The position numbers were made by a program, and so were the translations under genes. From an uncultured Prevotella sp. (GTDB taxonomy: Bacteria > Bacteroidota > Bacteroidia > Bacteroidales > Bacteroidaceae), in contig UQTI01000012.1 in assembly GCA_900543975.1 (NCBI GenBank), positions 1 through 51,097 of the forward strand: a stretch of 51,097 nucleotides of DNA. The letters are read 5' to 3'. Positions within the stretch are counted from its first letter, which is position 1. Each line of letters opens with the position of its first letter. Positions 33,265 through 40,741 of the stretch are shown here, piece after piece. The notes under the pieces were generated by a model. It was not told where the DNA came from, ran no database searches, and worked only from the letters and a program-made list of their open reading frames with translations.

Positions 33265-34199
33265 TTTTTTTCTGCTATTCTAAGTTTCGCGCTTCTGCTG
33301 CGCGGGTTTCTTTGTTGTTCGTCCTCAGAAGGAACGATAACCTTGTTGTTGACCAAGGTGAACGGCGAGTTTGTGCGTCCGAAGAAGTCTTGTTCTGTCT
33401 TGCCCTCCGCGTTGCCTGTCTTCATGACGTTCTTCACGATGCGGTCTTCGAGCGAGTGGTATGTTATGACGCTCAGTCGGCCGCCAGGCGCCAACAGTTC
33501 GGTGGCGGCAGCGAGCATCTGCTTCAGCGCCGTCATCTCGTGGTTCACTTCTATGCGCAACGCCTGAAAGAGCTTTGCCATCTCCTTCTTCTCGCGTTCG
33601 CGGCGGAAGAGCGGCTCCACGGCTTTCATAAACTGCTGCGTTGTGGCTATGGTCTCTGCTGTGCGTGCCTTGGCTAGCGCGGCAGCTATGCGTCGCGAGT
33701 TTTTCAGTTCGCCGTAGAGAAAGAACACGTCTGCAAGCTGCTCCTCGCTGTATGTGTTGACGATGTCGGCGGCTGTCTTGCCGGCGCGTTTGTTCATGCG
33801 CATGTCGAGGGGAGCGTCGAAGCGGAAAGAGAATCCGCGTTCGGCATCGTCAAAATGGTGTGACGACACGCCGAGGTCGGCGAGCAACCCGTCAATGTGG
33901 TCGATGTCATAATAGCGCATCCAGTTTTTCAGATACCTGAAATTGCTGCGCACGAAGGTGAAGCCGTCGCATCCCTCGGGCACATTGCGCTCTGCGTCGG
34001 CATCCTGGTCAAAACTGAAGAGGCGTGCCGTGGGGTCTAAGCGTCGCAGGATCTCGCGCGAGTGGCCACCGCCGCCAAAGGTGACGTCCACATACACGCC
34101 ACCGGGCTTCAGACATAGAGCGTCGATGCTTTCGTTAAGGAGCACTGGCACATGATAGCCATCGGCTGTAACAATTTTTTCGGTATCTTTGTTTGTCAT
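33261..34199 (-). CDS. rsmH: 16S rRNA m4C1402 methyltransferase RsmH
   Basis: 312 residues, family length. Motifs are HVPVLLNESIDAL at the N-terminus, the SAM-binding VDVTFGGGGHSREIL, the region LLADLGVSSHHFDDAERGFSFRFDAPLDMRM, and SVITYHSLEDRIVKN near the end. It N4-methylates C1402 of 16S rRNA. It overlaps mraZ upstream and the FtsL-like gene downstream by 4 bases each, so the first three genes are tightly coupled. Confidence 0.97.
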   Translation of the reverse strand: MTNKDTEKIVTADGYHVPVLLNESIDALCLKPGGVYVDVTFGGGGHSREILRRLDPTARLFSFDQDADAERNVPEGCDGFTFVRSNFRYLKNWMRYYDIDHIDGLLADLGVSSHHFDDAERGFSFRFDAPLDMRMNKRAGKTAADIVNTYSEEQLADVFFLYGELKNSRRIAAALAKARTAETIATTQQFMKAVEPLFRREREKKEMAKLFQALRIEVNHEMTALKQMLAAATELLAPGGRLSVITYHSLEDRIVKNVMKTGNAEGKTEQDFFGRTNSPFTLVNNKVIVPSEDEQQRNPRSRSAKLRIAEKK

Positions 34200-34657
34200 T
34201 TTTTTTCGTTGTTGTCGGTTTTCATTACTGCCTGTATGGCCTTCGCAAACTCGTCGGGCTGCATGAACGGTTTGTCTGTGCCGTCATAGGGCCACAGCTC
34301 AATGCAGTCGTCCATGCCTATGACCTTGACGCTTCGCTCTATGCCCGTCATCTGTTGGTAACGGCGCGGTATGAGGATGCGGCCCATCGAGTCGGGCTGC
34401 TGCACCTCCACGTCTGCCACAAACTGTCGGAACATCATCTGCTGTTGCGGGTCCCAGCGGTTCAGGCGTGACCGCATGGTGTCGACGAGGCATGACCATG
34501 TGCTCTCGGGGTAGATCACAAGACAAGGCTGAAAATCGTCCTTGCGCAGCACCACACGTTCCTCGCCCAGTTCTTGCAGAACTTTGCGGAACACGGCGGG
34601 CACTATTGTGCGCCCTTTGGTGTCTACTTTGGCTTCTATCGTACCTATAAATCTCAT
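34196..34657 (-). CDS. mraZ: MraZ, transcriptional regulator of the division cluster
   Basis: 153 residues with two SpoVT/AbrB-like repeats: GTIEAKVDTKGRTIVPAVFRK at the start and DSMGRILIPRRYQQMTG at about 94-110, each with the DxxGR signature. In other bacteria MraZ binds repeats in its own promoter and regulates the dcw operon. It is the first gene of the cluster here. No clear direct repeats of the classical MraZ box (TGGGN units) are seen upstream, so the operator may differ. Confidence 0.95.
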   Translation of the reverse strand: MRFIGTIEAKVDTKGRTIVPAVFRKVLQELGEERVVLRKDDFQPCLVIYPESTWSCLVDTMRSRLNRWDPQQQMMFRQFVADVEVQQPDSMGRILIPRRYQQMTGIERSVKVIGMDDCIELWPYDGTDKPFMQPDEFAKAIQAVMKTDNNEKK

Positions 34658-34685
34658 GCGTACCTTAATAAGAGCAATTAGTGCC

Positions 34686-34693
34686 CAAAGTTA
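34686..34693 (-). promoter_or_regulatory. Promoter -7 box (TAACTTTG) of the mraZ division cluster
   Basis: The minus strand reads TAACTTTG. The predicted start near 34679 gives a leader of about 22 bases before ATG 34657. A TTTG at the usual distance is not present. Confidence 0.6.
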
Positions 34694-34885
34694 CATAAAA
34701 TCCTCCACTTTCTGCCACTTTTCACCACAAATTTTGTTTTATGCTTCAATTTTATGATTTTGCTCTGTTCGTGCGTCAGAAAAGCCTTAGGCTTCTCTTT
34801 GCTCACATTGTGCCTCAAAACGTTACAAAGGCAATAAAAAAGCATATTTTTTCTTGATTTTCTACAATATTAGAAAAAGAAATGT

Positions 34886-34893
34886 TATTTTTG
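34886..34893 (+). promoter_or_regulatory. Promoter -7 box (TATTTTTG) of the acyltransferase pair
   Basis: TATTTTTG fits TAnnTTTG. The predicted start near 34900 lies only about 12 bases before ATG 34912 and downstream of the in-frame ATG at 34882, which decides the start of the acyltransferase gene. Confidence 0.6.
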
Positions 34894-34911
34894 CATCACA
34901 TTTACACAAAC

Positions 34912-35769
34912 ATGAGCGAATCGATAGAGAAAACCATAGATATAGACAAAATTTTGGCTGGCAAGATGGGCGCAAAGGTCAAGTATGTGCCGCGCTTTCT
35001 TGTTAAATGGCTAAAGCACATCATCCATCAAGATGAGGTGAACCGCTTCCTGTGGGAGAGCCGCAACTTGTCGGGCACAGAGTGGCTCAGCGAGTGTGTG
35101 CGCTATCTTAAGATGGACGTTGAGATTGTGGGTGAGGAGAACCTACCCGACAAGAACGACGGCCGCCTTTACACCTTCGTGTCAAACCACCCGTTGGGAG
35201 GACAGGATGGCGTGTGTCTCGGCTCCATCATCGGACGCCACTATGACGGTCGTTTCCGCTACCTCGTCAACGACCTGTTGCTCAACCTGCCGGGTCTCAA
35301 GCCCGTGAGCATCGGCATCAACAAGACAGGACGCAACAGTCGCGACTTCCCGCGCATGGTTGAGGCAGGCTTCAAGAGCGACTGTCACATGCTCATGTTC
35401 CCCGCCGGCCTGAACAGCCGTAAGCAGAAAGACGGGTCCATACACGACATTCCGTGGAAGAAAACGTTTGTGACGAAAAGCGTTGAGTGTCAGCGCGATG
35501 TGGTGCCTATCCACTTCAGTGGCAGCAACTCGAAACGCTTCTATCGCATAGCCGCTTTCAGCGACCGTTTCCTGCCGTTCAACCTCGCCATGATGTTCCT
35601 CGTTGACGAGATGTACCGTAACGTCGGAAAACATTTCACCATCCACATCGGAAAGCCCATTCCATGGCAGACCTTCGACAAGAGTCGCACGGCGCTGCAG
35701 TGGGCACAGTGGGTGGAAGACCGCGTGTATGATTTGCCAAGAGAGAACGGCAAGTCTGAAAAACAATAA
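34912..35769 (+). CDS. PlsC-family O-acyltransferase, GlsA-like (amino-acid lipid synthesis)
   Basis: 285 residues from ATG 34912 (MSESIEKTIDIDKILAGKMG). The acyltransferase block I is SNHPLGGQDGVCLGS, a HX5D variant of the usual HX4D. Block III-like MLMFPAGLNSRKQKDGSI and a later PIHFSG fit the hemolysin/PlsC-like acyltransferases. The next gene is a GNAT-type N-acyl-amino-acid synthase. In Bacteroides thetaiotaomicron the pair glsB-glsA makes glycine lipids: GlsB N-acylates glycine and GlsA adds a second acyl chain to the hydroxy fatty acid. Gene order here is reversed, with a 70-base gap. The assignment to glycine lipids is by homology; ornithine or another amino acid is possible. Confidence 0.8.
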   Translation: MSESIEKTIDIDKILAGKMGAKVKYVPRFLVKWLKHIIHQDEVNRFLWESRNLSGTEWLSECVRYLKMDVEIVGEENLPDKNDGRLYTFVSNHPLGGQDGVCLGSIIGRHYDGRFRYLVNDLLLNLPGLKPVSIGINKTGRNSRDFPRMVEAGFKSDCHMLMFPAGLNSRKQKDGSIHDIPWKKTFVTKSVECQRDVVPIHFSGSNSKRFYRIAAFSDRFLPFNLAMMFLVDEMYRNVGKHFTIHIGKPIPWQTFDKSRTALQWAQWVEDRVYDLPRENGKSEKQ

Positions 35770-35839
35770 TTTGACAGCATAGACATAAAATCGGAAAAAA
35801 GTACTCGATTTTTTGAAAACCATAAGAGAAAAAAGAGAG

Positions 35840-36832
35840 ATGGAAGAGCCAATAATCGAACCAGTGAGTAAGGAGCTGCTTAAGAGTGAACTGACGCCCG
35901 AACGGCAACTGCGAATGACCAACAAAAGTCATAACGAGATTTATGTGGTGACCGCCCACAACGCGCCCAACGTGATGCGCGAGATTGGACGTCTTCGCGA
36001 GATCGCTTTCCGCGAGGCGGGAGGCGGCACAGGCAAGTCGATGGACATCGACGAGTTTGACACATGCGACAACTGCTACAAGCAGCTCATCGTGTGGAAC
36101 CCTGAGGCAGAGGAGATTATCGGCGGCTACCGTTACCTCTTAGGCACCGATTGGGAAATGGATGCCAACGGTCAGCCCAAGCTGGCAACAAGCCACATGT
36201 TCCATTTTTCTGACAAGTTTCTGACCGACTACATGCCCTACACCATTGAGCTTGGACGTTCGTTCGTGTCGTTGCCCTATCAGAGCTCGCGCATGGGAGC
36301 CAAGAGCCTGTTCGCCCTCGACAACCTGTGGGACGGCTTGGGAGCGCTCACCGTCATCAAGCCTAACGTCAAATATTTCTTCGGAAAGATGACGATGTAT
36401 CCTTCATACATTCGTCGTGGTCGCGACATGATTCTCTATTTCCTCAAGAAACATTTTGATGACAAGGAAAACCTCGTCATTCCTCTCAAGCCTCTTAAGA
36501 TAGAGACGCCTGAGGAGGAGCTGCACGAACTGTTCTGTGAGGACAGCTTCAAGGACGATTATCGCATCCTTAACCGCGAGGTGCGCAAGCTGGGTTATAA
36601 CATCCCGCCGTTGGTGAACGCCTACATGGGGCTCTCACCCACGATGAAGCTCTTCGGCACCGCCATCAACTATGGTTTTGGTGACGTCGAGGAGACGGGC
36701 ATCCTCATCGCTGTCGACGAGATTCTCGACGAGAAGCGTGTGCGTCATATCGACTCGTTCATTAAAGAACACCCTGAAGCTCTGAAGATTACGAGTGGGG
36801 CGAATAATGTTATTTACAAGGAAAAAGAGTAA
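35840..36832 (+). CDS. GNAT-type N-acyl amino acid synthase, GlsB/OlsB-like
   Basis: 330 residues from ATG 35840; an upstream TTG would add nine basic residues. The central region matches the acetyltransferase_5 (PF13444) type: EIGRLREIAFREAGGGTGKSMD, DEFDTCDNCYKQLIVWNP, EEIIGGYRYLLGTDW and IELGRSFVSLPYQ. Such enzymes transfer a 3-hydroxyacyl chain from acyl-ACP to an amino acid (glycine for GlsB and commendamide synthases, ornithine for OlsB). It is probably cotranscribed with the preceding acyltransferase. A good terminator follows at 36868-36901. The product may be membrane-associated; no transmembrane helix is seen. Confidence 0.82.
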   Translation: MEEPIIEPVSKELLKSELTPERQLRMTNKSHNEIYVVTAHNAPNVMREIGRLREIAFREAGGGTGKSMDIDEFDTCDNCYKQLIVWNPEAEEIIGGYRYLLGTDWEMDANGQPKLATSHMFHFSDKFLTDYMPYTIELGRSFVSLPYQSSRMGAKSLFALDNLWDGLGALTVIKPNVKYFFGKMTMYPSYIRRGRDMILYFLKKHFDDKENLVIPLKPLKIETPEEELHELFCEDSFKDDYRILNREVRKLGYNIPPLVNAYMGLSPTMKLFGTAINYGFGDVEETGILIAVDEILDEKRVRHIDSFIKEHPEALKITSGANNVIYKEKE

Positions 36833-36867
36833 AAAGGCATAACAGAAAATATAACCTTCTGTTCATG

Positions 36868-36901
36868 AAATGGCCGCTGCTGTTCAAAGTTGCGGCCATT
36901 T
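36868..36901 (+). terminator. Rho-independent terminator after the acyltransferase pair
   Basis: AAATGGCCGC (36868-36877) pairs with GCGGCCATTT (36892-36901), a 10-bp stem with a 14-base loop followed by TTGTG. It is close to symmetrical and lies 35 bases after the stop. Confidence 0.85.
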
Positions 36902-36921
36902 TTGTGTTTGTGGCATAACTG

Positions 36922-36953
36922 TTTGGCTCTATCTGTTTTATAGGCTATCTTTG
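36922..36953 (+). promoter_or_regulatory. Promoter of the GH2 glycosidase gene
   Basis: TTTG (36922-36925), a 20-base spacer, then TATCTTTG (36946-36953). The predicted start near 36960 gives a leader of about 59 bases. Confidence 0.7.
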
Positions 36954-37018
36954 CAGAAAACAATTTGCCTCTTTGTAATTTGTAAAGCAGAAATAAAAAT
37001 CCTAAAAAACACAATTCT

Positions 37019-38854
37019 ATGACATTTAAAAGATTAGCTTCGGCCATAGCTCTCGCTGCCATGATGCTGGCATCAACAGGCAAGGCCAATGGGCAAACTC
37101 CGCGACCAGAGTATCCGCGCCCGCAGTTTGAACGTTCAGAGTGGATGAACCTCAACGGAACATGGACTTATTCTTTCGATTTCGGTAAGACAGGGGAACA
37201 GAAGGGATGGAAAAACTCAAAGGGCTTTGACGGCCACATAACAGTGCCCTTCTGTCCAGAAAGTTCGCTCTCGGGTGTACACCACACCGACTTCATCAAC
37301 AGCATCTGGTATCAGCGTAAACTTAATATCCCGTCAGTCTGGAGCGGAAAGAAAATAATGCTTAACTTCGGGGCTGTTGATTATGAGGCCCACATCTATG
37401 TGGACGGACAGCTCGCCATGCAGCACAAAGGCACAGGATCATCCTTTAGTTGCGACATCACGCGCTATGTAAAGCCTGGCCACACCCATAACCTTGTGGT
37501 TCAGGTGAATGACAACCTGCGTAGCGGCATGCAGCCTGGCGGCAAGCAGTGTTTTAACCTCCACTCAGAGGGATGTATGTATACTCGCGTCACTGGTATC
37601 TGGCAGACGGTGTGGATGGAAGCCGTTGATGAGGATGGCCTAAAGAGTGTGTTTGCCACGCCAGATATTGACCAACATCAGCTCGTCATACGCCCACAGT
37701 TCTATGGCCAGAACGCTGCCAATAAACTCGTTGTCACGTTGTATGACGGCAAGAAAGAGGTGGCGCGTAAGAGTGTGCCGTGTGGCGATGGCTCTGTGGT
37801 GGTGCTGCCCGTCAAGGGCATGAAGCTGTGGAGCCCAGAGAGTCCGTTCCTTTATGGCCTCAAATATCAGGTAGTGAAAGACGGCAAGGTCGTTGACGAA
37901 GTAAGCTCATATGCTGGCATGCGCAAGGTGCATCTTCATGACGGCTATTTCTATCTCAACAACAAACCTTACTATCAACGTCTTGTGCTCGATCAAGGCT
38001 ATTATCCCGACGGCATCTGGACAGCTCCCTCAGACGAGGCTCTGAAGAAGGACATAGAGATGGCAAAGGCTGTTGGCTTTAACGGGGCACGCCTTCACCA
38101 GAAGAGTTTTGAGGAGCGCTACTATTATTGGGCCGACAAGCTCGGATACTTGACATGGGGTGAGAGCGCCAGTTGGGGACTGAACATCAACAACGAGGAA
38201 GCTTGCCGCAACTTCATATCAGAATGGGCTGAGCTGGTGGAGCGTGACCGCAACCACCCGTCGCTTGTTACATGGACACCGCTCAACGAAACTTGGAACG
38301 CTGAGAACACAGGCGTCTACACGCGCTTTGTGCAGAACCTCTATGACATGACAAAGGCCATTGACGGCACACGCCCTGTAAACGATGCCAGTGGCGACTC
38401 GCATATAAAAACCGACATATGGAGCGTGCACAACTATTGCCGTACGCCTGAGGAGTTTAAACGCGATTTTGCCCTTGAGCCTGGTAAGGAGCCATATCGC
38501 AACATGCGTGGCGACCATTGGCAGTGGCTCGCTAAGTATGAGGGCCAGCCTTACATGCTCGACGAGTGGGGTGGCCTGGGCTATGTGGTGCCTGAGAAAC
38601 GTCATGGCAACGACACATGGGGCTATGGCGGCATGATTAAGGATGCCGAGGAGTTCTACCGCATACTTCGCAGTGAGGTGGAGTCGATCAAGGCATTAAA
38701 GCATATCACAGGTTTCTGTTACACGCAGATTACGGATGTGGAGCAAGAGCAAAATGGCATCTATAACTATGACCGCACTCCTAAGTTCGACACAAACCGC
38801 ATAAAGGAGATTTTCGAACTCATTCCTTCAAACATTGAGGAGAATAAAAAGTAA
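37019..38854 (+). CDS. Secreted glycoside hydrolase family 2 protein
   Basis: 611 residues with signal peptide MTFKRLASAIALAAMMLASTGKANG. The order is the GH2 one: jelly-roll sugar-binding domain (WMNLNGTWTYSFD at about 41, WYQRKLNIPSVWSGKKIMLNFGAVDYEAHIYVDG), an Ig-like domain (about 215-310), then a TIM barrel (GFNGARLHQKSFEE). The general acid is probably Glu424 in TPLNETW and the nucleophile Glu516 in MLDEWGG. The substrate could be a beta-galactoside, beta-glucuronide or beta-mannoside; the short 611-residue form lacks the C-terminal domains of LacZ. It stands alone between its own promoter and terminator, not in an obvious polysaccharide utilization locus. Codon use seems slightly more AT-rich than its neighbours. 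Confidence 0.88.
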   Translation: MTFKRLASAIALAAMMLASTGKANGQTPRPEYPRPQFERSEWMNLNGTWTYSFDFGKTGEQKGWKNSKGFDGHITVPFCPESSLSGVHHTDFINSIWYQRKLNIPSVWSGKKIMLNFGAVDYEAHIYVDGQLAMQHKGTGSSFSCDITRYVKPGHTHNLVVQVNDNLRSGMQPGGKQCFNLHSEGCMYTRVTGIWQTVWMEAVDEDGLKSVFATPDIDQHQLVIRPQFYGQNAANKLVVTLYDGKKEVARKSVPCGDGSVVVLPVKGMKLWSPESPFLYGLKYQVVKDGKVVDEVSSYAGMRKVHLHDGYFYLNNKPYYQRLVLDQGYYPDGIWTAPSDEALKKDIEMAKAVGFNGARLHQKSFEERYYYWADKLGYLTWGESASWGLNINNEEACRNFISEWAELVERDRNHPSLVTWTPLNETWNAENTGVYTRFVQNLYDMTKAIDGTRPVNDASGDSHIKTDIWSVHNYCRTPEEFKRDFALEPGKEPYRNMRGDHWQWLAKYEGQPYMLDEWGGLGYVVPEKRHGNDTWGYGGMIKDAEEFYRILRSEVESIKALKHITGFCYTQITDVEQEQNGIYNYDRTPKFDTNRIKEIFELIPSNIEENKK

Positions 38855-38891
38855 AAAAGCTTTTTAAAGGTAAAAAGGCTTTTTAAAGGTA

Positions 38892-38965
38892 AAAAAGTAA
38901 AAAGGTAAAAAGGTAAAAAAGGGCTGGCGCCGTTGGAAGAGAAAAACGTCAGCCTTTTTTTACCT
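38892..38965 (+). terminator. Terminator after the GH2 gene, copy A of a 74-bp repeat
   Basis: GGCTGGCG (38922-38929) pairs with CGTCAGCC (38947-38954), an 8-bp stem with one G-T pair, followed by seven T. The 74-bp segment containing it is repeated exactly at 39167-39240. The upstream part is AAAAGGT simple sequence. Confidence 0.8.
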
Positions 38966-39166
38966 CCTGACTTCGTCATTGCGTACCCCAAGAAATATAA
39001 ATCATCCATTTTTTCTCGGCAATAATGCATAAAAACGAGCTGTTTCTCGTATAGGAGGTCGAGCTTGCTATTTTACCCGCCTTTTTGCGCGTCACCCAAA
39101 GCAACGAGAGCGACCTTTGATTATCAAGTACTTACATACATGTCTTAAAAAAGTGACGAAGTCAGG
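38966..39166. mobile_element. 201-bp inverted-repeat element (MITE-like) between 74-bp direct repeats
   Basis: The ends are CCTGACTTCGTCA (38966-38978) and its exact reverse complement TGACGAAGTCAGG (39154-39166). The interior has no open frame of note. Identical 74-bp sequences abut both ends. Size, terminal inverted repeats and absence of genes suit a non-autonomous transposable element. The very long flanking repeats are atypical of target duplications and may reflect a tandem duplication instead. Confidence 0.6.
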
Positions 39167-39360
39167 AAAAAGTAAAAAGGTAAAAAGGTAAAAAAGGGCT
39201 GGCGCCGTTGGAAGAGAAAAACGTCAGCCTTTTTTTACCTTTTTACCTTTAAATGGCTATATGATTTTTCACTTTTCGCTTTTCACTTTTCCCTTCCAAC
39301 GGCGTCAGCCCTTTTTTACCTTTTTACCTTTTTACCTTTAAAAAGCCTTTAAAAAATCCT
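39167..39360. repeat. Copy B of the 74-bp terminator repeat and an inverted third copy
   Basis: 39167-39240 is identical to 38892-38965 and again forms the GGCTGGCG/CGTCAGCC hairpin plus T run. From about 39292 to 39345 a diverged copy runs in the opposite orientation (CTTCCAACGGCGTCAGCCC, then TTTTTACC repeats). Copy B and this segment could pair over some 50 bases and would end transcription of the antiporter gene on the minus strand. Confidence 0.8.
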
Positions 39361-40470
39361 TTAAACGGCGTTCATGACGAGCCATGTCAGATAGGCAAGG
39401 TAGACGATGGTGAGCACGGCACCTTCCCAGCGTTTCACCTTATAGGTCGTGCGGCAGAAGAACCACATGAGCAGCATGCTGGCGAGCATCATGATGAGGT
39501 CGAGTGTGGTTATGCCAGCTATGTGCATGGGCTTGACGAGGCCCGTTATGCCGATGATCATGAGGATGTTAAACACGTTGGAGCCTATCACGTTGCCTAT
39601 GGCTATGTCGCTGTTGCCCTTCTTTGCCGACACCATACTGGTGGCGAGTTCTGGCAGCGAGGTGCCACCTGCCACGATGGTCAAGCCAATCACAGCATCC
39701 GACACACCGAGACTGGAGGCCACGAACGAGGCGTTGTCGACAAACATGTTGGAGCCGGCGATGAGGCACAACAGGCCGACAACGAGCATTACGACCGCTT
39801 TAAGCATAGATGTTCCTGACGCTTGTGATGCTTCTGGAGCTGAGGTCTCAGATGATGATGCTTCCGGAGCTGAGGTCCCAGATGAAGATGCTTCAGACGA
39901 TGAGGCCTGAGACGTAGATGCTTCAGAAATAGCTGTTGTTGTTGCTGCGCCACTTGTCGCCACGGTTGCTGCGTGTTCTTCTGTCGTCTTTGCATATTTC
40001 AGCGTCACAAACATGAAGAGGCAAAAGCCTGCGAAGAGCACGGCAGCGTCAACTCTTCCTATCGCTCCATCGAGGCAGAAGAGGAGCATGAGCAGAGAAG
40101 CCACCACAGCAAACGGGATGTCGCGTTTCACGCTTGACCGTTTCACCATGATGGGTGCCACCAGGGCAGAGCAGCCCACAATGAGCAGCGTGTTAAGGGT
40201 GTTTGAGCCCACCACATTACCCACGGCAAGGTCGGGCGTGCCTTTCAGCGCCGACACCATGCTCACGCAAAACTCAGGCATCGATGTGCCCATGGCCACG
40301 ATGGTCAGTCCGATGACCATCTGACTGACACCGAAGCGTGTCGCGATGTTCACCGCGCCATCGGTAAGCCAGTCGGCTCCTTTCAATACAATAATCACTC
40401 CAAGCACCAACAGCACGATGTTTATCGCCATGCTGTTGGTGCACATTGTTTGTAAAAGTTGTGTTGTCAT
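39361..40470 (-). CDS. Calcium/sodium antiporter (CaCA family, YrbG-like)
   Basis: 369 residues, ten predicted membrane helices in two inverted halves. The alpha repeats are obvious: AMGTSMPEFCVSMVSALKG with AVGNVVGSNTLN in the first half, and AGGTSLPELATSMVSAKKG with AIGNVIGSNVFN in the second. The conserved acidic residues of the ion site (PEF and PEL) are present. The family exchanges Ca2+ for Na+ or H+ at the inner membrane. The central cytoplasmic loop (about residues 166-218) is an unusual Ser/Ala/Glu/Thr low-complexity stretch with repeated SETSAPEAS-like units. An upstream start is used; MAINIVLL at residue 14 is an alternative. Confidence 0.92.
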   Translation of the reverse strand: MTTQLLQTMCTNSMAINIVLLVLGVIIVLKGADWLTDGAVNIATRFGVSQMVIGLTIVAMGTSMPEFCVSMVSALKGTPDLAVGNVVGSNTLNTLLIVGCSALVAPIMVKRSSVKRDIPFAVVASLLMLLFCLDGAIGRVDAAVLFAGFCLFMFVTLKYAKTTEEHAATVATSGAATTTAISEASTSQASSSEASSSGTSAPEASSSETSAPEASQASGTSMLKAVVMLVVGLLCLIAGSNMFVDNASFVASSLGVSDAVIGLTIVAGGTSLPELATSMVSAKKGNSDIAIGNVIGSNVFNILMIIGITGLVKPMHIAGITTLDLIMMLASMLLMWFFCRTTYKVKRWEGAVLTIVYLAYLTWLVMNAV

Positions 40471-40741
40471 AAAAATAAATTTAAAGCCCCACCAACCTAT
40501 CCGCTTTGCGGCTTAGAAATGTTGATTTTTGAATTTTGAATGTTGAATTGTCGGCTTTCAGCCGATGTCGAATTTTCGAATTTTGATTTTCCCTTTTTAA
40601 AAGGCTATCGAATTCTTCACTCATCACTCTTCGTTCTTCACTTAAAAGAGGCTATCGAATTTTTTCCTTTTCGTCTTTCCCTTTTCCCTTATAAAGGCGT
40701 CAGCCCTTTTTTTACCTTTTTACCTTTTTACTTTTTTACCT
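40471..40741. repeat. dgt-antiporter spacer: GAATTTT repeats, hairpin and TTTTTACC repeats
   Basis: It contains TTGAATTTTGAATGTTGAATT, the hairpin TCGGCTTTCAGCCGA near 40551, two copies of GGCTATCGAATT, and at the right end a further copy of the GGCGTCAGCCCTTTTTTTACC motif followed by TTTTTACC units. These are the same families as at 28136-28500 and 39167-39360. No gene is seen. Confidence 0.75.

Noticed and set aside
34882..34911. Upstream ATG for the GlsA-like gene
   Set aside because: It precedes the predicted transcript start; MSESIEK at 34912 is the natural beginning.
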